Below, piece by piece: positions 17,043-25,818 of a stretch of 39,121 bases of DNA. The notes beneath the pieces are model-generated. The model was not told the DNA's origin, did no database searches, and saw only the letters and a list, made by a program, of their open reading frames with translations. The position numbers and the translations under genes were made by a program. Each line of letters starts with the position of its first letter. The stretch's first letter is position 1. The stretch spans positions 1 to 39,121 of the forward strand of contig JAJACI010000009.1 in the NCBI GenBank assembly GCA_022601595.1, given 5' to 3'. The DNA is from Chlamydiia bacterium (lineage in GTDB: Bacteria; Chlamydiota; Chlamydiia; Chlamydiales; 2-12-FULL-49-11).

Positions 17043-19016
17043 ATGAAGGGGAGGCCGAAGTTTTTTTTAGAGAGCAAGTTTACTCCCAAAGGAGATCAGT
17101 TAGGTGCTATAGCAAAGCTATCAAATGGCGTTGATCAAGGAAAAAAATCTCAAGTCCTTCTAGGTGTTACTGGATCAGGTAAGACTTTTACTATGGCAAA
17201 TGTGATCAAAGAAACGCGCAGGCCGGCGCTCATCTTAGCGCATAATAAAACCCTTGCCGCGCAGCTTTATCAGGAGTTTAAGGAATTTTTTCCCCATAAT
17301 GCGGTAGAGTACTTTGTCTCTTATTACGACTATTACCAGCCTGAGGCATATTTAGCACGTAGTGATACTTACATAGAAAAAGATCTTGCGATCAATGAAG
17401 AAATTGCCCGTATGCGACTTTCTGCGACACGCTCTTTAGTAGAAAGGGAAGATGTCATTATTGTGGCATCTGTTTCTTGTATATATGGCCTTGGTTCTAA
17501 GAAAAATTATCAGGAGATGGTTTTTACGGTCAAGGTAGGGCAAGAGATATTCCGCGATAGGCTTCTTTTGCAGCTGGTGATGATGCATTTTACCCGAGCG
17601 GATATGGATTTTCCTCGCGGATCTTTTCGTGTGCGCGGTGATATTGTTGAGATTTTCCCTGCCTATGAAGATAAACGATGCTACCGCATAGAATTTTTTG
17701 GTGATGAGATTGAGCGTATTAGTGTGATAGACCCTTTAACAGGAAAAGTTATTGAGAGGATAGATGAGGTAAAAATTTATCCAGGATCTCACCATGTGAC
17801 CCCTGAATCAGTACGTGATAGCGCACTGCAGTCTATTAGAGAAGAGCTCGATGACAGAGTAAAATATTTTGCTGAGAAAAAAGCTTATGCAGAAGAGGGG
17901 AGAATTTCTCAGCGTACCAGATATGATATGGAGATGATCAAAGAAATTGGTTTTTGTAAAGGGGTAGAGAACTATTCCCTCCATTTTGATAGAAGGAATA
18001 CTGGCGATCCACCATGTTGCTTGATCGATTATTTTCCTGAAGATTTTTTACTTTTTGTCGATGAATCGCACCAATCGATCCCTCAAGTACGTGCGATGAT
18101 ACATGGTGATCGATCTAGGAAGAAATCACTGGTAGAATTTGGTTTTCGTCTTCCCTCGGCCTTTGATAATAGACCTCTTACTTTTGATGAATTCTATGAG
18201 AAGAAGAACCAAACCATTTATGTCTCTGCCACCCCTTCAGAATGGGAGATAGAAGAGGCTGAAGGGGAGGTGGTGCGCCAGGTGATACGCCCTACTGGAC
18301 TTCTTGATCCAAAGGTCGAGGTTCGCCCTGCTACCAACCAATTAGATGATTGTATAGCCGAGATTGCCAAAGAGACAAAACAAAATAGCCGCGTCTTAGT
18401 TACCTGCCTTACCAAAAAACTCTCTGAGGAGATTACTACCTATCTTAAAGAAATTGGAATCAAGACAAAATACCTTCACAGCGACGTAAAAACCATTGAA
18501 CGTATGCAGATAATCAATGAACTGCGCACTGGAAAAGTGGATGTGCTGGTGGGCATCAACTTATTACGAGAAGGGCTTGATATTCCTGAGGTGAGCCTTG
18601 TAACTATACTAGATGCTGATAGGGAAGGGTTTCTTCGTAGCGAAACGGCGCTTATCCAAACATGTGGACGCGCTGCACGAAATGAAAAAGGACGAGTAAT
18701 TCTTTATGGCGATAAGATTACACGCTCTATGCAGGCGTGTATCGATACAACAACCAAAAGACGGAAAATCCAAGAGGAATATAACAAAAAGAATAACATT
18801 ACACCTCAATCGACTACCGCCGCAGGCGCTAGAAATCTCTTTAAAGCGCTGGATGAAATTCCAAAAGAAGAGAAAATCGACTCTAAAATCCTTGTCCGTA
18901 AGATAAAGGCTCTTGAAAAAGCAATGATCAAGGCTGCTGATAATTACCAGTTTGAAGAGGCTGCAGCCCTTCGTGATCAGATGAAAACCTACTCCAACCT
19001 ACTACTTCTAGAATAG
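17043..19016 (+). CDS. uvrB: Excinuclease ABC subunit B
   Basis: UvrB is the damage-verifying helicase-like subunit of nucleotide excision repair; it is loaded by UvrA and recruits UvrC. The 657-residue protein is full length. It shows Walker A GVTGSGKT (41-48), the beta-hairpin region YYDYYQPEAY near 95-104 that clamps DNA, the Walker B-like FVDESH near 340, the helicase motifs VGINLLREGLDIPE and QTCGRAARN in the C-terminal RecA lobe, and a C-terminal UVR motif (about 622-655) that contacts UvrC. It starts immediately after the tyrP stop. The stop codon lies in the stem of a GC-rich hairpin (19014-19030), which probably ends the transcript. Confidence 0.97.
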   Translation: MKGRPKFFLESKFTPKGDQLGAIAKLSNGVDQGKKSQVLLGVTGSGKTFTMANVIKETRRPALILAHNKTLAAQLYQEFKEFFPHNAVEYFVSYYDYYQPEAYLARSDTYIEKDLAINEEIARMRLSATRSLVEREDVIIVASVSCIYGLGSKKNYQEMVFTVKVGQEIFRDRLLLQLVMMHFTRADMDFPRGSFRVRGDIVEIFPAYEDKRCYRIEFFGDEIERISVIDPLTGKVIERIDEVKIYPGSHHVTPESVRDSALQSIREELDDRVKYFAEKKAYAEEGRISQRTRYDMEMIKEIGFCKGVENYSLHFDRRNTGDPPCCLIDYFPEDFLLFVDESHQSIPQVRAMIHGDRSRKKSLVEFGFRLPSAFDNRPLTFDEFYEKKNQTIYVSATPSEWEIEEAEGEVVRQVIRPTGLLDPKVEVRPATNQLDDCIAEIAKETKQNSRVLVTCLTKKLSEEITTYLKEIGIKTKYLHSDVKTIERMQIINELRTGKVDVLVGINLLREGLDIPEVSLVTILDADREGFLRSETALIQTCGRAARNEKGRVILYGDKITRSMQACIDTTTKRRKIQEEYNKKNNITPQSTTAAGARNLFKALDEIPKEEKIDSKILVRKIKALEKAMIKAADNYQFEEAAALRDQMKTYSNLLLLE

Positions 19017-19030
19017 GGGCCTTGCCCCTA
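19014..19030 (+). terminator. GC-rich hairpin overlapping the uvrB stop
   Basis: TAGGGGC-CTT-GCCCCTA forms a perfect 7-bp stem with a 3-base loop, and its first three bases are the uvrB stop codon. It is followed by AAAACCC, not a T tract, so it is an imperfect intrinsic terminator and may serve as an mRNA 3'-end barrier. Confidence 0.5.
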
Positions 19031-19191
19031 AAACCCTAGGAAGGATCATAGACCCTTTCCAATCCCATCATTTTTTTATTTTTTATACAAAAAATAGAAA
19101 GAAACAAATAAGAAAAGGGATTCTAAAAAGCGCAGTTTTTAAAGATTTTAGAATAATATGTATAGTGCTTTCTTTAAAAACATTTTTATTG

Positions 19192-19228
19192 TTGTTAACT
19201 GTATTATTGTGTTATTATTAACAATAAC
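19192..19228 (+). promoter_or_regulatory. Candidate promoter with overlapping inverted repeat
   Basis: TTGTTA (19192-19197) with a 17-18 base spacer to TTATTA or TATTAA resembles a sigma-70-type promoter for the gene at 19250. GTTATT-ATTAAC-AATAAC (19211-19228), an inverted repeat, covers the -10 element and could be an operator. AT-richness makes such matches easy by chance. Confidence 0.3.
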
Positions 19229-19249
19229 ATAATAAATAAGGAGTTTTTA

Positions 19250-19675
19250 ATGGAAACAGTAAAGGTTGTACCCCAATTTATCTCTATGGAAGAAATAAAT
19301 AAAACGCTTGAAGTTCAGTCTACGGCTATGTTGATGCTTACATTAGAGATAGCACAACTAATGGAAGCATCTAAACTCTTGGACGCCAAACCTCTCAAAT
19401 TGTTTAATAGAGCTAAAATGAAAGCAGAAGAATTTCATAAAAGAGCTGTATATTTAAAAGATCTAGAAAAAAAAGCTAATGGTAGAGAGGTTTTGAGGCT
19501 TAAATCCGGGGAAATCAACGTAATAGAAACAGCACAAAATGTAGCAAAAGAAGCAAGTAAACGGTGCTTTAAAGCAAGAGATTCTATGCTAAAACTCCAA
19601 GCATGTACCAAGAATAGCTTTTTTGGACGGGTTTGGAGGACTATTAATCCTAGAAGATTTATGGGTGCTCCCTAA
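19250..19675 (+). CDS. Small helical hypothetical protein
   Basis: Not recognised. The 141-residue protein has no signal peptide or membrane span. Residues 12-125 are dominated by charged and leucine/alanine-rich heptad-like stretches (for example MLTLEIAQLMEASKLL and NVAKEASKRCFKARDSML), so a helical bundle or coiled coil is likely. The C terminus turns basic (RVWRTINPRRF). AAGGAG lies about 8 bases before the ATG, so translation is well supported. It stands alone between uvrB and the convergent topA, with its own candidate promoter. Small lineage-specific helical proteins of this kind are common in chlamydiae, but nothing in the sequence assigns a role. Confidence 0.65.
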   Translation: METVKVVPQFISMEEINKTLEVQSTAMLMLTLEIAQLMEASKLLDAKPLKLFNRAKMKAEEFHKRAVYLKDLEKKANGREVLRLKSGEINVIETAQNVAKEASKRCFKARDSMLKLQACTKNSFFGRVWRTINPRRFMGAP

Positions 19676-19700
19676 AATTTTTATTACTATAACCCAAAGA

Positions 19701-19750
19701 CTATAGTCATTACCGTTTCATATGGCGTGTTATTCAATGAATTTTTAAGC
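19701..19750. repeat. Foldback family B, half copy
   Basis: About 50 bases starting CTATAGTCATTACCGTTTCA and ending in AATTTTTAAGC match the reverse complement of the right end of the full family B copy (8214 back to 8165), including TATGGCGT and TTCAATGAATTTTT. The copy stops 8 bases before the stop codon of the convergent topA gene. The other half is absent, so it is a solo terminal repeat or a deletion product. Confidence 0.65.
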
Positions 19751-19758
19751 CCATAATT

Positions 19759-22284
19759 CTATTTAACGATATTATTTGAGATGCAGCGAGCAAGCTGCAT
19801 CATATCAAGAGGCTCTTTATTGCCAAAGAACTTAGCCATCTTCGCATCAGGAACAATAAGGCGTTTATTATTCTCATCTTGAAGATTGTGCTCTTTGATA
19901 TATACCCATAATTTTTTTGTGATCTCTCCACGGGTAAGCTCTTTTTCTCCTACAATATCGGTCAAGGCTTTAGAAACTTTTAAGAAGGGGGAGCTTCTTC
20001 TAGATCCTGCACCTTTTGCTCCTTTCTTCTTTTCATAGGCGGTTTTTTCATGATCCTTATACTTTTCCATCACCTCATCTACGCTATTTGCGATCACGTT
20101 GCAATCTGGAAAATTGGAGCAGGAAAAAAATGTTTTGCCATAGCGAGATTTTCGTTGGGCAAGGTTCCCATCGCATCCCTTTGCAGGGCATGGAGGTAGA
20201 TCGGTTAGTATGACCTCCCCCTTTTTAGGGATGTTGACAATGGTTTTGCACTTTGGATAGCCTGCACAGCCAAGAAAGAGGCCAAATCTTGAGGTTCGAG
20301 TTTTCATTTCTCCGCCACATTTTGGACATTTTTGCTCCCAATCAAAGTCGTCGGCATATTCACTTTTATCCACTTCCTTTTCATCTTCAAGAGGGGCGCG
20401 ATAGTCACAATCTGGATAGCCGCTACAACCATAAAAGTACTTATCATTGGCAAACACCTTGGCAAGTTTATTGGTCTTACATTTTGGGCAGTCTAGATCG
20501 GTAGGGATTTTTGGAACGTGGGCATCTTTTTTAGCTTTATCCACCTCTGGCTTAAATTTATCCCAGAATTTCTTTAAGAAAGCTCTCCAATCATTTTTAT
20601 GATCAGCAATCTTATCAAGGGTTTGCTCCATGTCCGCTGTGAACTGGATGTTCATGATATTTTCAAAATTCTCTTCAAGCATTTGGCAAATAATTTTACC
20701 AAGGTCGGTAGGTACTAATGCGCCCTTTTCCTTTACAGTGTAGGCCCTACTTTGAATTTTACTCATTATAGCAGAGTAGGTAGACGGTCTACCAATTCCT
20801 AGCCTCTCAAGCTCTTTAACAAATGATGCCTCAGTAAATCTTCCAGGAGGTTTTGTAAAGCTTTGTATCATATCAATTTTGTCATGAGGCAGCACTTCAT
20901 TTACTTTTAATGGCGGCAAGATAGTGTCTTTATCTGGCGTCTCCTCCTCATCGGTCTTTTCTTGGTAGGCAATCAAAAAGCCTTTAAATTTAATTTGCGA
21001 TCCAGATAGGCGCATCATCATATGTTCTATGGTCTCATCGCTATGCCCTTTAGGAATCGCATCGATGTTCACAGAGACCGTGTCGTAGATAGCATTTTTC
21101 ATTTGCGAGGCAAAGAATCTCTTCCAAATCAAAGAGTATAATTTGTGTTGGTCGGCACTTAAAAATTCTTTTACTTTTTCAGGGGTATTTTCGAAATTGG
21201 TAGGCCTTATCGCCTCGTGTGCATCTTGCGCTGCATTTTTCGAGCCGTAAGATATTGGTTTTTCAGGAAGGTATTGTTTCCCATATTGGATTTCAATATG
21301 CGCTCGACAAATGTCTTGCGCCTCTTTGGAAACACGTACCGAGTCAGTTCTCATATAGGTAATCAAACCTTCTGATCCTGCACCTACATCAATACCTTCA
21401 TATAAATTCTGTGCAAGCATCATTGTTTTCTTAGAAGAAAATCTATGGTGCCTTGACGCCTCTTGCTGGATGGTGGAGGTGATAAAAGGTGGGGCAGGCT
21501 TGCGTGTCCTTTCTTTTTTATCAATTTTAGTAATGGTATAGGTGCTCTTATCAAGGGCATCTTTTACCTTTTTAGCGATCTTCTCTTTATTGATAATAAA
21601 GACTTTCTTTTTTTCTGAAGGTTCTTTTTCTACTTTGTCGCCATTTACAGAGTGAAGTGCTGCAACAAGGTTCTCTTTACCCTTTAATAGATGGGCGGCA
21701 AGGTTCCAATATTCGATAGGGTTGAAAGCATCGATTTCTCTTTCGCGATCGACAACTACCTTTAAAGCGGTTGACTGTACACGTCCTGCAGAGAGAGTGT
21801 GCATGGAGCGCCTTATCTTTTGATGGAGAATAGGGGAGATTTTATATCCCACTATTCTATCAAGAAAACGGCGCGCTTGTTGGGCATCAACAAGGTCCAT
21901 ATCAATTTCCCGAGGAGCTTTTATAGCCGCTTTTACCGCATCTTTGGTGTATTCATTAAAAGTAATACGCTTGAATTTTGTCCCTTTGGGTAGAATCTGT
22001 GATAGATGCCATGCAATTGCTTCTCCTTCTCTATCGGGATCGGGAGAGAGATAGACAACTTCTGCGAGCTTTGCTGCCTTTTTAAGGGCGGTTACTACTT
22101 TTTTCTTCCCTTCAAGGATTTCATACTCGGGCTCAAAGTTATTTTCCATATCAATGCCAAATTTTTTGGGAGGGAGATCTCTGATATGACCAATAGAAGA
22201 TTCAAAAAGGTAATCACTACCTAAGAATTTTCTTAAAGTTTTTATTTTAGCTGGGGACTCAACGATAATTAATGCTTTTTTCAT
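19759..22284 (-). CDS. topA: DNA topoisomerase I with C-terminal SWIB domain
   Basis: Type IA topoisomerase relaxes negative supercoils by nicking one strand through a phosphotyrosine. In the 841-residue chain, the TOPRIM domain occupies the N terminus (ALIIVESPAKIKTL, then DPDREGEA at 82-89 with the metal-binding acidic residues). LSAGRVQSTAL is near 164-174, and the catalytic tyrosine is Tyr310 in LITYMRTDS. Three C4 zinc-finger modules follow (about 610-755: CPKC...CSGYPDC; CPKC...CAGYPKC; CPAKGC...CSNFPDC). The last about 65 residues (TRGEITKKLWVYIKEHNLQ...) form a SWIB/MDM2-like domain, a fusion characteristic of chlamydial TopA. SWIB is otherwise a eukaryotic chromatin module, so a link to chromatin state is plausible. 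The gene is divergent from the glycosyltransferase-like pair at 22519. Confidence 0.96.
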   Translation of the reverse strand: MKKALIIVESPAKIKTLRKFLGSDYLFESSIGHIRDLPPKKFGIDMENNFEPEYEILEGKKKVVTALKKAAKLAEVVYLSPDPDREGEAIAWHLSQILPKGTKFKRITFNEYTKDAVKAAIKAPREIDMDLVDAQQARRFLDRIVGYKISPILHQKIRRSMHTLSAGRVQSTALKVVVDREREIDAFNPIEYWNLAAHLLKGKENLVAALHSVNGDKVEKEPSEKKKVFIINKEKIAKKVKDALDKSTYTITKIDKKERTRKPAPPFITSTIQQEASRHHRFSSKKTMMLAQNLYEGIDVGAGSEGLITYMRTDSVRVSKEAQDICRAHIEIQYGKQYLPEKPISYGSKNAAQDAHEAIRPTNFENTPEKVKEFLSADQHKLYSLIWKRFFASQMKNAIYDTVSVNIDAIPKGHSDETIEHMMMRLSGSQIKFKGFLIAYQEKTDEEETPDKDTILPPLKVNEVLPHDKIDMIQSFTKPPGRFTEASFVKELERLGIGRPSTYSAIMSKIQSRAYTVKEKGALVPTDLGKIICQMLEENFENIMNIQFTADMEQTLDKIADHKNDWRAFLKKFWDKFKPEVDKAKKDAHVPKIPTDLDCPKCKTNKLAKVFANDKYFYGCSGYPDCDYRAPLEDEKEVDKSEYADDFDWEQKCPKCGGEMKTRTSRFGLFLGCAGYPKCKTIVNIPKKGEVILTDLPPCPAKGCDGNLAQRKSRYGKTFFSCSNFPDCNVIANSVDEVMEKYKDHEKTAYEKKKGAKGAGSRRSSPFLKVSKALTDIVGEKELTRGEITKKLWVYIKEHNLQDENNKRLIVPDAKMAKFFGNKEPLDMMQLARCISNNIVK

Positions 22285-22518
22285 TCTATTTCTTCTTGTA
22301 GTAATCTCTTTTTTATAATTATGAGCTTGCTTGCTGATATAAATCTAAGGACTATATATTGATATAGGCCGTACAAGACAGAATAGAAAAAGATAGGGAT
22401 TAAAGACAAGTAAAGGTTTCATATTCTTGGAATTTAGCCTTTTTTTACAAAAAATAATATTAGAAGTTGTAGAAAAAGAGTAATTTTTGTATTTTTCTTC
22501 TTGTTTTAAGGTGTTTGT

Positions 22519-23400
22519 ATGAAATTATTATTTTTATCCCTCTTTTCCTTTCTTTCTCTATTTGGAGCAGATATTATCGTATGTTCTTTTAATAGACCTT
22601 TGCAATTGTACGCTCTTTTAGAATCTATCGAACAAAGGGTAACAGGGTATGATGCGATATCTGTAATATGTAGAAGTGATACCGAATTTAAAGATGGATA
22701 TAAAAAAGTAGAACAAAGATTCCCAGAGGTGAGCTTTTATCACCAGCCTTCAAAAAAGGGCCAGGCTTTCCGCTCTTTTAAAACGATGGTACGTCAAATA
22801 GTACATGGAGAATATAGCACCCCATCAAAGTATTTTTTGTTTGCGATGGATGATATTATTATCACCGATACGATCGATTTGCAAGCTGGCGAGAATCTTT
22901 TAGAAAAACGTCCAGATATACATGGATTTTTCTATCGGTTGGGAAAAAATGTCACCAGACATTCTTTGCCAACACCTGGTGAGAATGATATTCCCCCTTT
23001 GACGGATTTAGGAGACGATCTTTTTTGCTGGAACTTTGGTCCCAATCAATTTGATTGGGGCTATCCAAATTCTCTTGATTTTACTTTATACAGGAAGAGC
23101 TACTTTGTAAACGCCTGTAAAGACAGCTCTTATCGTAACCCACCTGATTTTGAGTGGAAGTTGTGCTCCTATTCACCGGTTAATGGTAAGGGTGCCTGCC
23201 ACAGTATGAGCAAAATAGTTAATTTATGTATTAATAGAGTGAGTACAACAACTAGAAACCCTGTTTTAAGAGAATGTTCGGTTCATTTTTTAAACGAGCA
23301 GTTTATGAAAGGATTAAAAATTGATATTTTTTCCATAGACAAGCAGTTGGTAAACTCTGCTCATCAAGATGTTCCATTTAATTTTATTCAAAGGGACTAG
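22519..23400 (+). CDS. Secreted glycosyltransferase-like protein (GT-A fold)
   Basis: The 293-residue product begins with a Sec-type signal (LLFLSLFSFLSLFGA, residues 3-17) and continues directly into DIIVCSFNRPLQLYALLESI, the first strand and helix of a GT-A nucleotide-sugar transferase fold. The metal-binding region is YFLFAMDDIIITD (105-117), with the Asp111-Asp112 pair in the DxD position. NFGPNQFDWGYP and a DFEWK acidic motif (near 215-219) may be the acceptor and general-base region. AAGGTG lies before the ATG. The gene overlaps or directly precedes a second GT-like gene, so the two form an operon. A signal peptide on a GT-A protein is odd, because nucleotide sugars are cytoplasmic; the protein may act on the host side, or the segment may be an anchor. 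The substrate is unknown. Confidence 0.7.
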   Translation: MKLLFLSLFSFLSLFGADIIVCSFNRPLQLYALLESIEQRVTGYDAISVICRSDTEFKDGYKKVEQRFPEVSFYHQPSKKGQAFRSFKTMVRQIVHGEYSTPSKYFLFAMDDIIITDTIDLQAGENLLEKRPDIHGFFYRLGKNVTRHSLPTPGENDIPPLTDLGDDLFCWNFGPNQFDWGYPNSLDFTLYRKSYFVNACKDSSYRNPPDFEWKLCSYSPVNGKGACHSMSKIVNLCINRVSTTTRNPVLRECSVHFLNEQFMKGLKIDIFSIDKQLVNSAHQDVPFNFIQRD

Positions 23401-23401
23401 T

Positions 23402-24247
23402 TTGAAGCGGTTCTATTTGTGCTTCTTTCTTTTTATAGGCTCAAAAGCATCTATATTTAATCTTGCGCCAGAAGTGCCTTTTCCTGCTAGGGAAAAGGAG
23501 ATGGTGATCTGCATTCCTTCGTATAATAATGAGTTATATTATAAAAAGAACCTTGATTCGGTGTTTTCACAAGAATATACCAACTATAGAGTTATCTACA
23601 TAGATGATGCATCTACTGATAATACCCTTGAGCTTGTTACCGAATATGTAAAAGATAGAGGTTTAGAAGATAGGCTTACACTTATTCATAATAATGAGAA
23701 TAGGGGAGCAACTGCTAATTGGTATAAGATGGTTCATATGATTGATGGAGATGCTATTGTTATATCGTTAGATGGAGATGATTTTTTGGCGCATGACGGC
23801 GTGCTAAGGCGCATAAACCAGGCATATGCAGATGAAAGGGTGTGGGTAACCTATGGAAATTATTCTACCTATCCGGCAGGAGAGCTTGGTCATCCTTATC
23901 CGGTGCGATCTTCTTTCTTTAAAAGGGGAGGGCATAGAACGAGTCGATTCTATTGGTCCCATCTTAGAACTTTTTATGCTGCTTTATTCCAAAAAATGCC
24001 TCTTTCGCAATTTCAAGATGCCTCTGGACAGTTTTACCCTATGAGCAGCGATGTAGCTATTATGCAAGGACTGATAGACATGGCTCCTGACCATGTTTTT
24101 TTTATTCCTTCGGTATTATATCGTTACAATAGAGAGAATGTACTCAATGACGACAAGATAGGCAGGGCACGACAAAAGAATTATACCAAACATATCTCGA
24201 CAAAGCCTTTTCTTGCCAGAGTGGATGATCTCAAAGATACGCTCTAG
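23402..24247 (+). CDS. Family 2-type glycosyltransferase with N-terminal signal, TTG start
   Basis: The GT2 fold is clear: VICIPSYNNELYYKKNLDSV (35-54), VIYIDDASTDNT (64-75), NENRGATANW (98-107) and the metal-binding ISLDGDDFLA (121-130). LRTFYAALF (about 178-186) is shared with the diverged paralogue at 35366. An ATG at 23369 is in frame but overlaps the preceding gene by 32 bases. The TTG at 23402 follows AAAGGGA by 6 bases and places a clean Sec signal (KRFYLCFFLFIGSKA) at the N terminus, so it is preferred (281 residues). The TAG stop uses the first base of a family A element, which begins at 24247. A membrane-bound or exported sugar transferase is the likeliest role; the acceptor is unknown. 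Confidence 0.78.
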   Translation: MKRFYLCFFLFIGSKASIFNLAPEVPFPAREKEMVICIPSYNNELYYKKNLDSVFSQEYTNYRVIYIDDASTDNTLELVTEYVKDRGLEDRLTLIHNNENRGATANWYKMVHMIDGDAIVISLDGDDFLAHDGVLRRINQAYADERVWVTYGNYSTYPAGELGHPYPVRSSFFKRGGHRTSRFYWSHLRTFYAALFQKMPLSQFQDASGQFYPMSSDVAIMQGLIDMAPDHVFFIPSVLYRYNRENVLNDDKIGRARQKNYTKHISTKPFLARVDDLKDTL

Positions 24248-24566
24248 GAGACTCTGAAAAGCCGGCAGTTTTATAATTTTCCAGATTTCTTATAAATTCC
24301 ATTTTTCGTGGCGCCCATCCCTACAGGGATGCCGCTTACTCCAAAATAGAATACCTTTCAAAAATCTGAAGAAATTCTAAAAAGTGTAGTTTAGGAACCT
24401 CTGATTAACTCATGCTGAATAATTAGTCCAGCTTACTTATAAATGAGATTTTTCGTGCGGCCCAGCCCTACGGGGCTGAGCCTTACTCCAAAAACCAATT
24501 TATCGAGCAATCTGAAAAAATTATTGAAACCAGCAGTTATTCAGAGTCTCCTTTATCAGAGTCTCC
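24247..24566. mobile_element. Foldback family A copy 2, interrupted by a nested copy
   Basis: The outer element starts GGAGACTCTGA at 24247 and ends TCAGAGTCTCC at 24566, flanked by CTA on both sides (24244-24246 and 24567-24569). Removing the nested element and one TTTA leaves 158 bp, the family length. The centre carries the CATCCC-TACA-GGGATG hairpin (near 24326). It fills the 320-base gap between two convergent genes, and each gene's TAG stop lies at an element boundary: TA plus the element's first G on the left, and the CTA flank on the right. The ancestral site was probably a CTAG shared by both stops. Confidence 0.88.
24394..24551. mobile_element. Foldback family A, subfamily 2, nested in copy 2
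   Basis: This 158 bp element has left end GGAACCTCTGATTAACTCAT and right end ATTCAGAGTCTCC. It is inserted in the outer element's GTTTATCAGAG sequence, with a TTTA duplication at 24390-24393 and 24552-24555. Its central hairpin reads CAGCCC-TACG-GGGCTG. The internal sequence matches the copy at 38378 closely and differs from subfamily 1 outside the ends and the hairpin frame. Confidence 0.88.
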
Positions 24567-25784
24567 CTAGTATAATAGGTATTTGTCGCGAGTTTGTCCA
24601 AAACTCGCATGATCCTTTTCTTCTGCCTCAATCAGTTTAAAGGCAGGAAAATCTTCTTTCATAAGAATGGATAAATATTTATCGCTTCCCATTGCCTTAT
24701 CGAATAAATGATTTTTTCTCATTCTACTAATTGCGCTTGTGATTTTATCTGGGTATAATGATTTTAGAATACCGAGGATCATGTTTCCTGTTTTACATGG
24801 CTTGAAAATAGTGCTATCTGTGATATGAATCTTAATGCCGTGGCATAACATATTTTTCATAGCGCCTTGTGAAGGGGTGTAATAGAAAGGGGTAAATATC
24901 ACTCCAGGTAGTGCTTGAGTATTTAATACAGTAGTTAGTTTTTTTGCATTGATCCATGGAGCTCCTACTAATTTGAAAGGGAGTGATGTTCCAATTCCAA
25001 TACTTACGACTCCAAGCTCACCAATACAGCCAGTTGTTGCGCAGTAGAAAGGGGAGTCTGCTTCTGGAATATGTGGACTGGTAGGAACCCATAAGAGATG
25101 AGTATCTTTAAACGGCTTATTTCTATCCCAATTCTTCATAAGGTAGGCGGTAAGGCTGCACTTAATATCGTATTCCTGGTTGAAAAAAAGAGCAAGTTCA
25201 GCGGCTGTCATACCGTGACAGTATGGGACGTTGATATATCCAATAAAGGATCGGAAATCTTTATCCATCATAGGGCCGTCATACATTTTTCCGCCCATTG
25301 GGTTAGGTCTATCTAGAACGATCAGGTCAATTTGGGATTTTGCGGCCTCTTCCATGCAGTAGAATAATGTTGATGTATAGGTGTAAGAGCGTATTCCAAT
25401 ATCTTGGATATCAAAGATAAGAACATCTACATCTTTAAGCATTTCTTTGGTTGGTCGTCTTGTGGCTCCATGCAAGCTTAAAATAGGCAGTCCCTTTCGA
25501 TAAACAGCATTATCAACGTGTTCACCTGCATTTTTATATCCATAAAAACCATGCTCTGGGGCAAAGATTTTTGTAATGGTAAGGTCTTTTTCCTTGAGAA
25601 GAAGGTCAATGGTTAGGGTGCCGCTTTTATTAATGGCGGTATGGTTGCTAATAAGGCCAATTTTTTTGCCCTTATATTTTTTTATATTTTCTTTTGAAAG
25701 AAAGGTGTCGATTCCTAGGGATACATTGGATTGTAAAGATAGTAACGGGAATAGAAAGAGAAAAACCTTGTAAATCTTGGACAT
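24567..25784 (-). CDS. NamZ/DUF1343-family exo-N-acetylmuramidase-like protein
   Basis: The 405-residue secreted protein matches the DUF1343 family, whose Bacillus member NamZ (YbbC) releases terminal N-acetylmuramic acid from peptidoglycan fragments. A Sec signal spans about residues 5-23. Family landmarks are GIDTFL at the mature N terminus, KIGLISNHTA (41-50), the very conserved IFAPEHGFYG (73-82), VDVLIFDIQDIGIRSYTY near 119-136, VLDRPNPMGG near 155-164, and E-TGCIGELGVVSIGIGT near 240-257. The protein would act in the periplasm, recycling muropeptides, in a group with minimal peptidoglycan. The TAG stop coincides with the CTA flank of a family A element. The start is 34 bases from the divergent uvrD gene, leaving little room for two separate promoters. 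Confidence 0.85.
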   Translation of the reverse strand: MSKIYKVFLFLFPLLSLQSNVSLGIDTFLSKENIKKYKGKKIGLISNHTAINKSGTLTIDLLLKEKDLTITKIFAPEHGFYGYKNAGEHVDNAVYRKGLPILSLHGATRRPTKEMLKDVDVLIFDIQDIGIRSYTYTSTLFYCMEEAAKSQIDLIVLDRPNPMGGKMYDGPMMDKDFRSFIGYINVPYCHGMTAAELALFFNQEYDIKCSLTAYLMKNWDRNKPFKDTHLLWVPTSPHIPEADSPFYCATTGCIGELGVVSIGIGTSLPFKLVGAPWINAKKLTTVLNTQALPGVIFTPFYYTPSQGAMKNMLCHGIKIHITDSTIFKPCKTGNMILGILKSLYPDKITSAISRMRKNHLFDKAMGSDKYLSILMKEDFPAFKLIEAEEKDHASFGQTRDKYLLY

Positions 25785-25818
25785 TTGTCGTACCCTTATT
25801 GCTTAAAAAAGCTGGATT

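Noticed and set aside
19121..19160. ATTCTAAAAAGCGCAGTTTTT as another family A relic
   Set aside because: It matches only the ATTCTAAAAAG-AGTTT block; the terminal GTCTCC end is missing, so AT-rich coincidence is as likely.
24247..24566. Repeats considered as a CRISPR array or tRNA-like cluster
   Set aside because: Units are inverted-repeat elements with target duplications, not short direct repeats with unique spacers, and no cloverleaf can be drawn.
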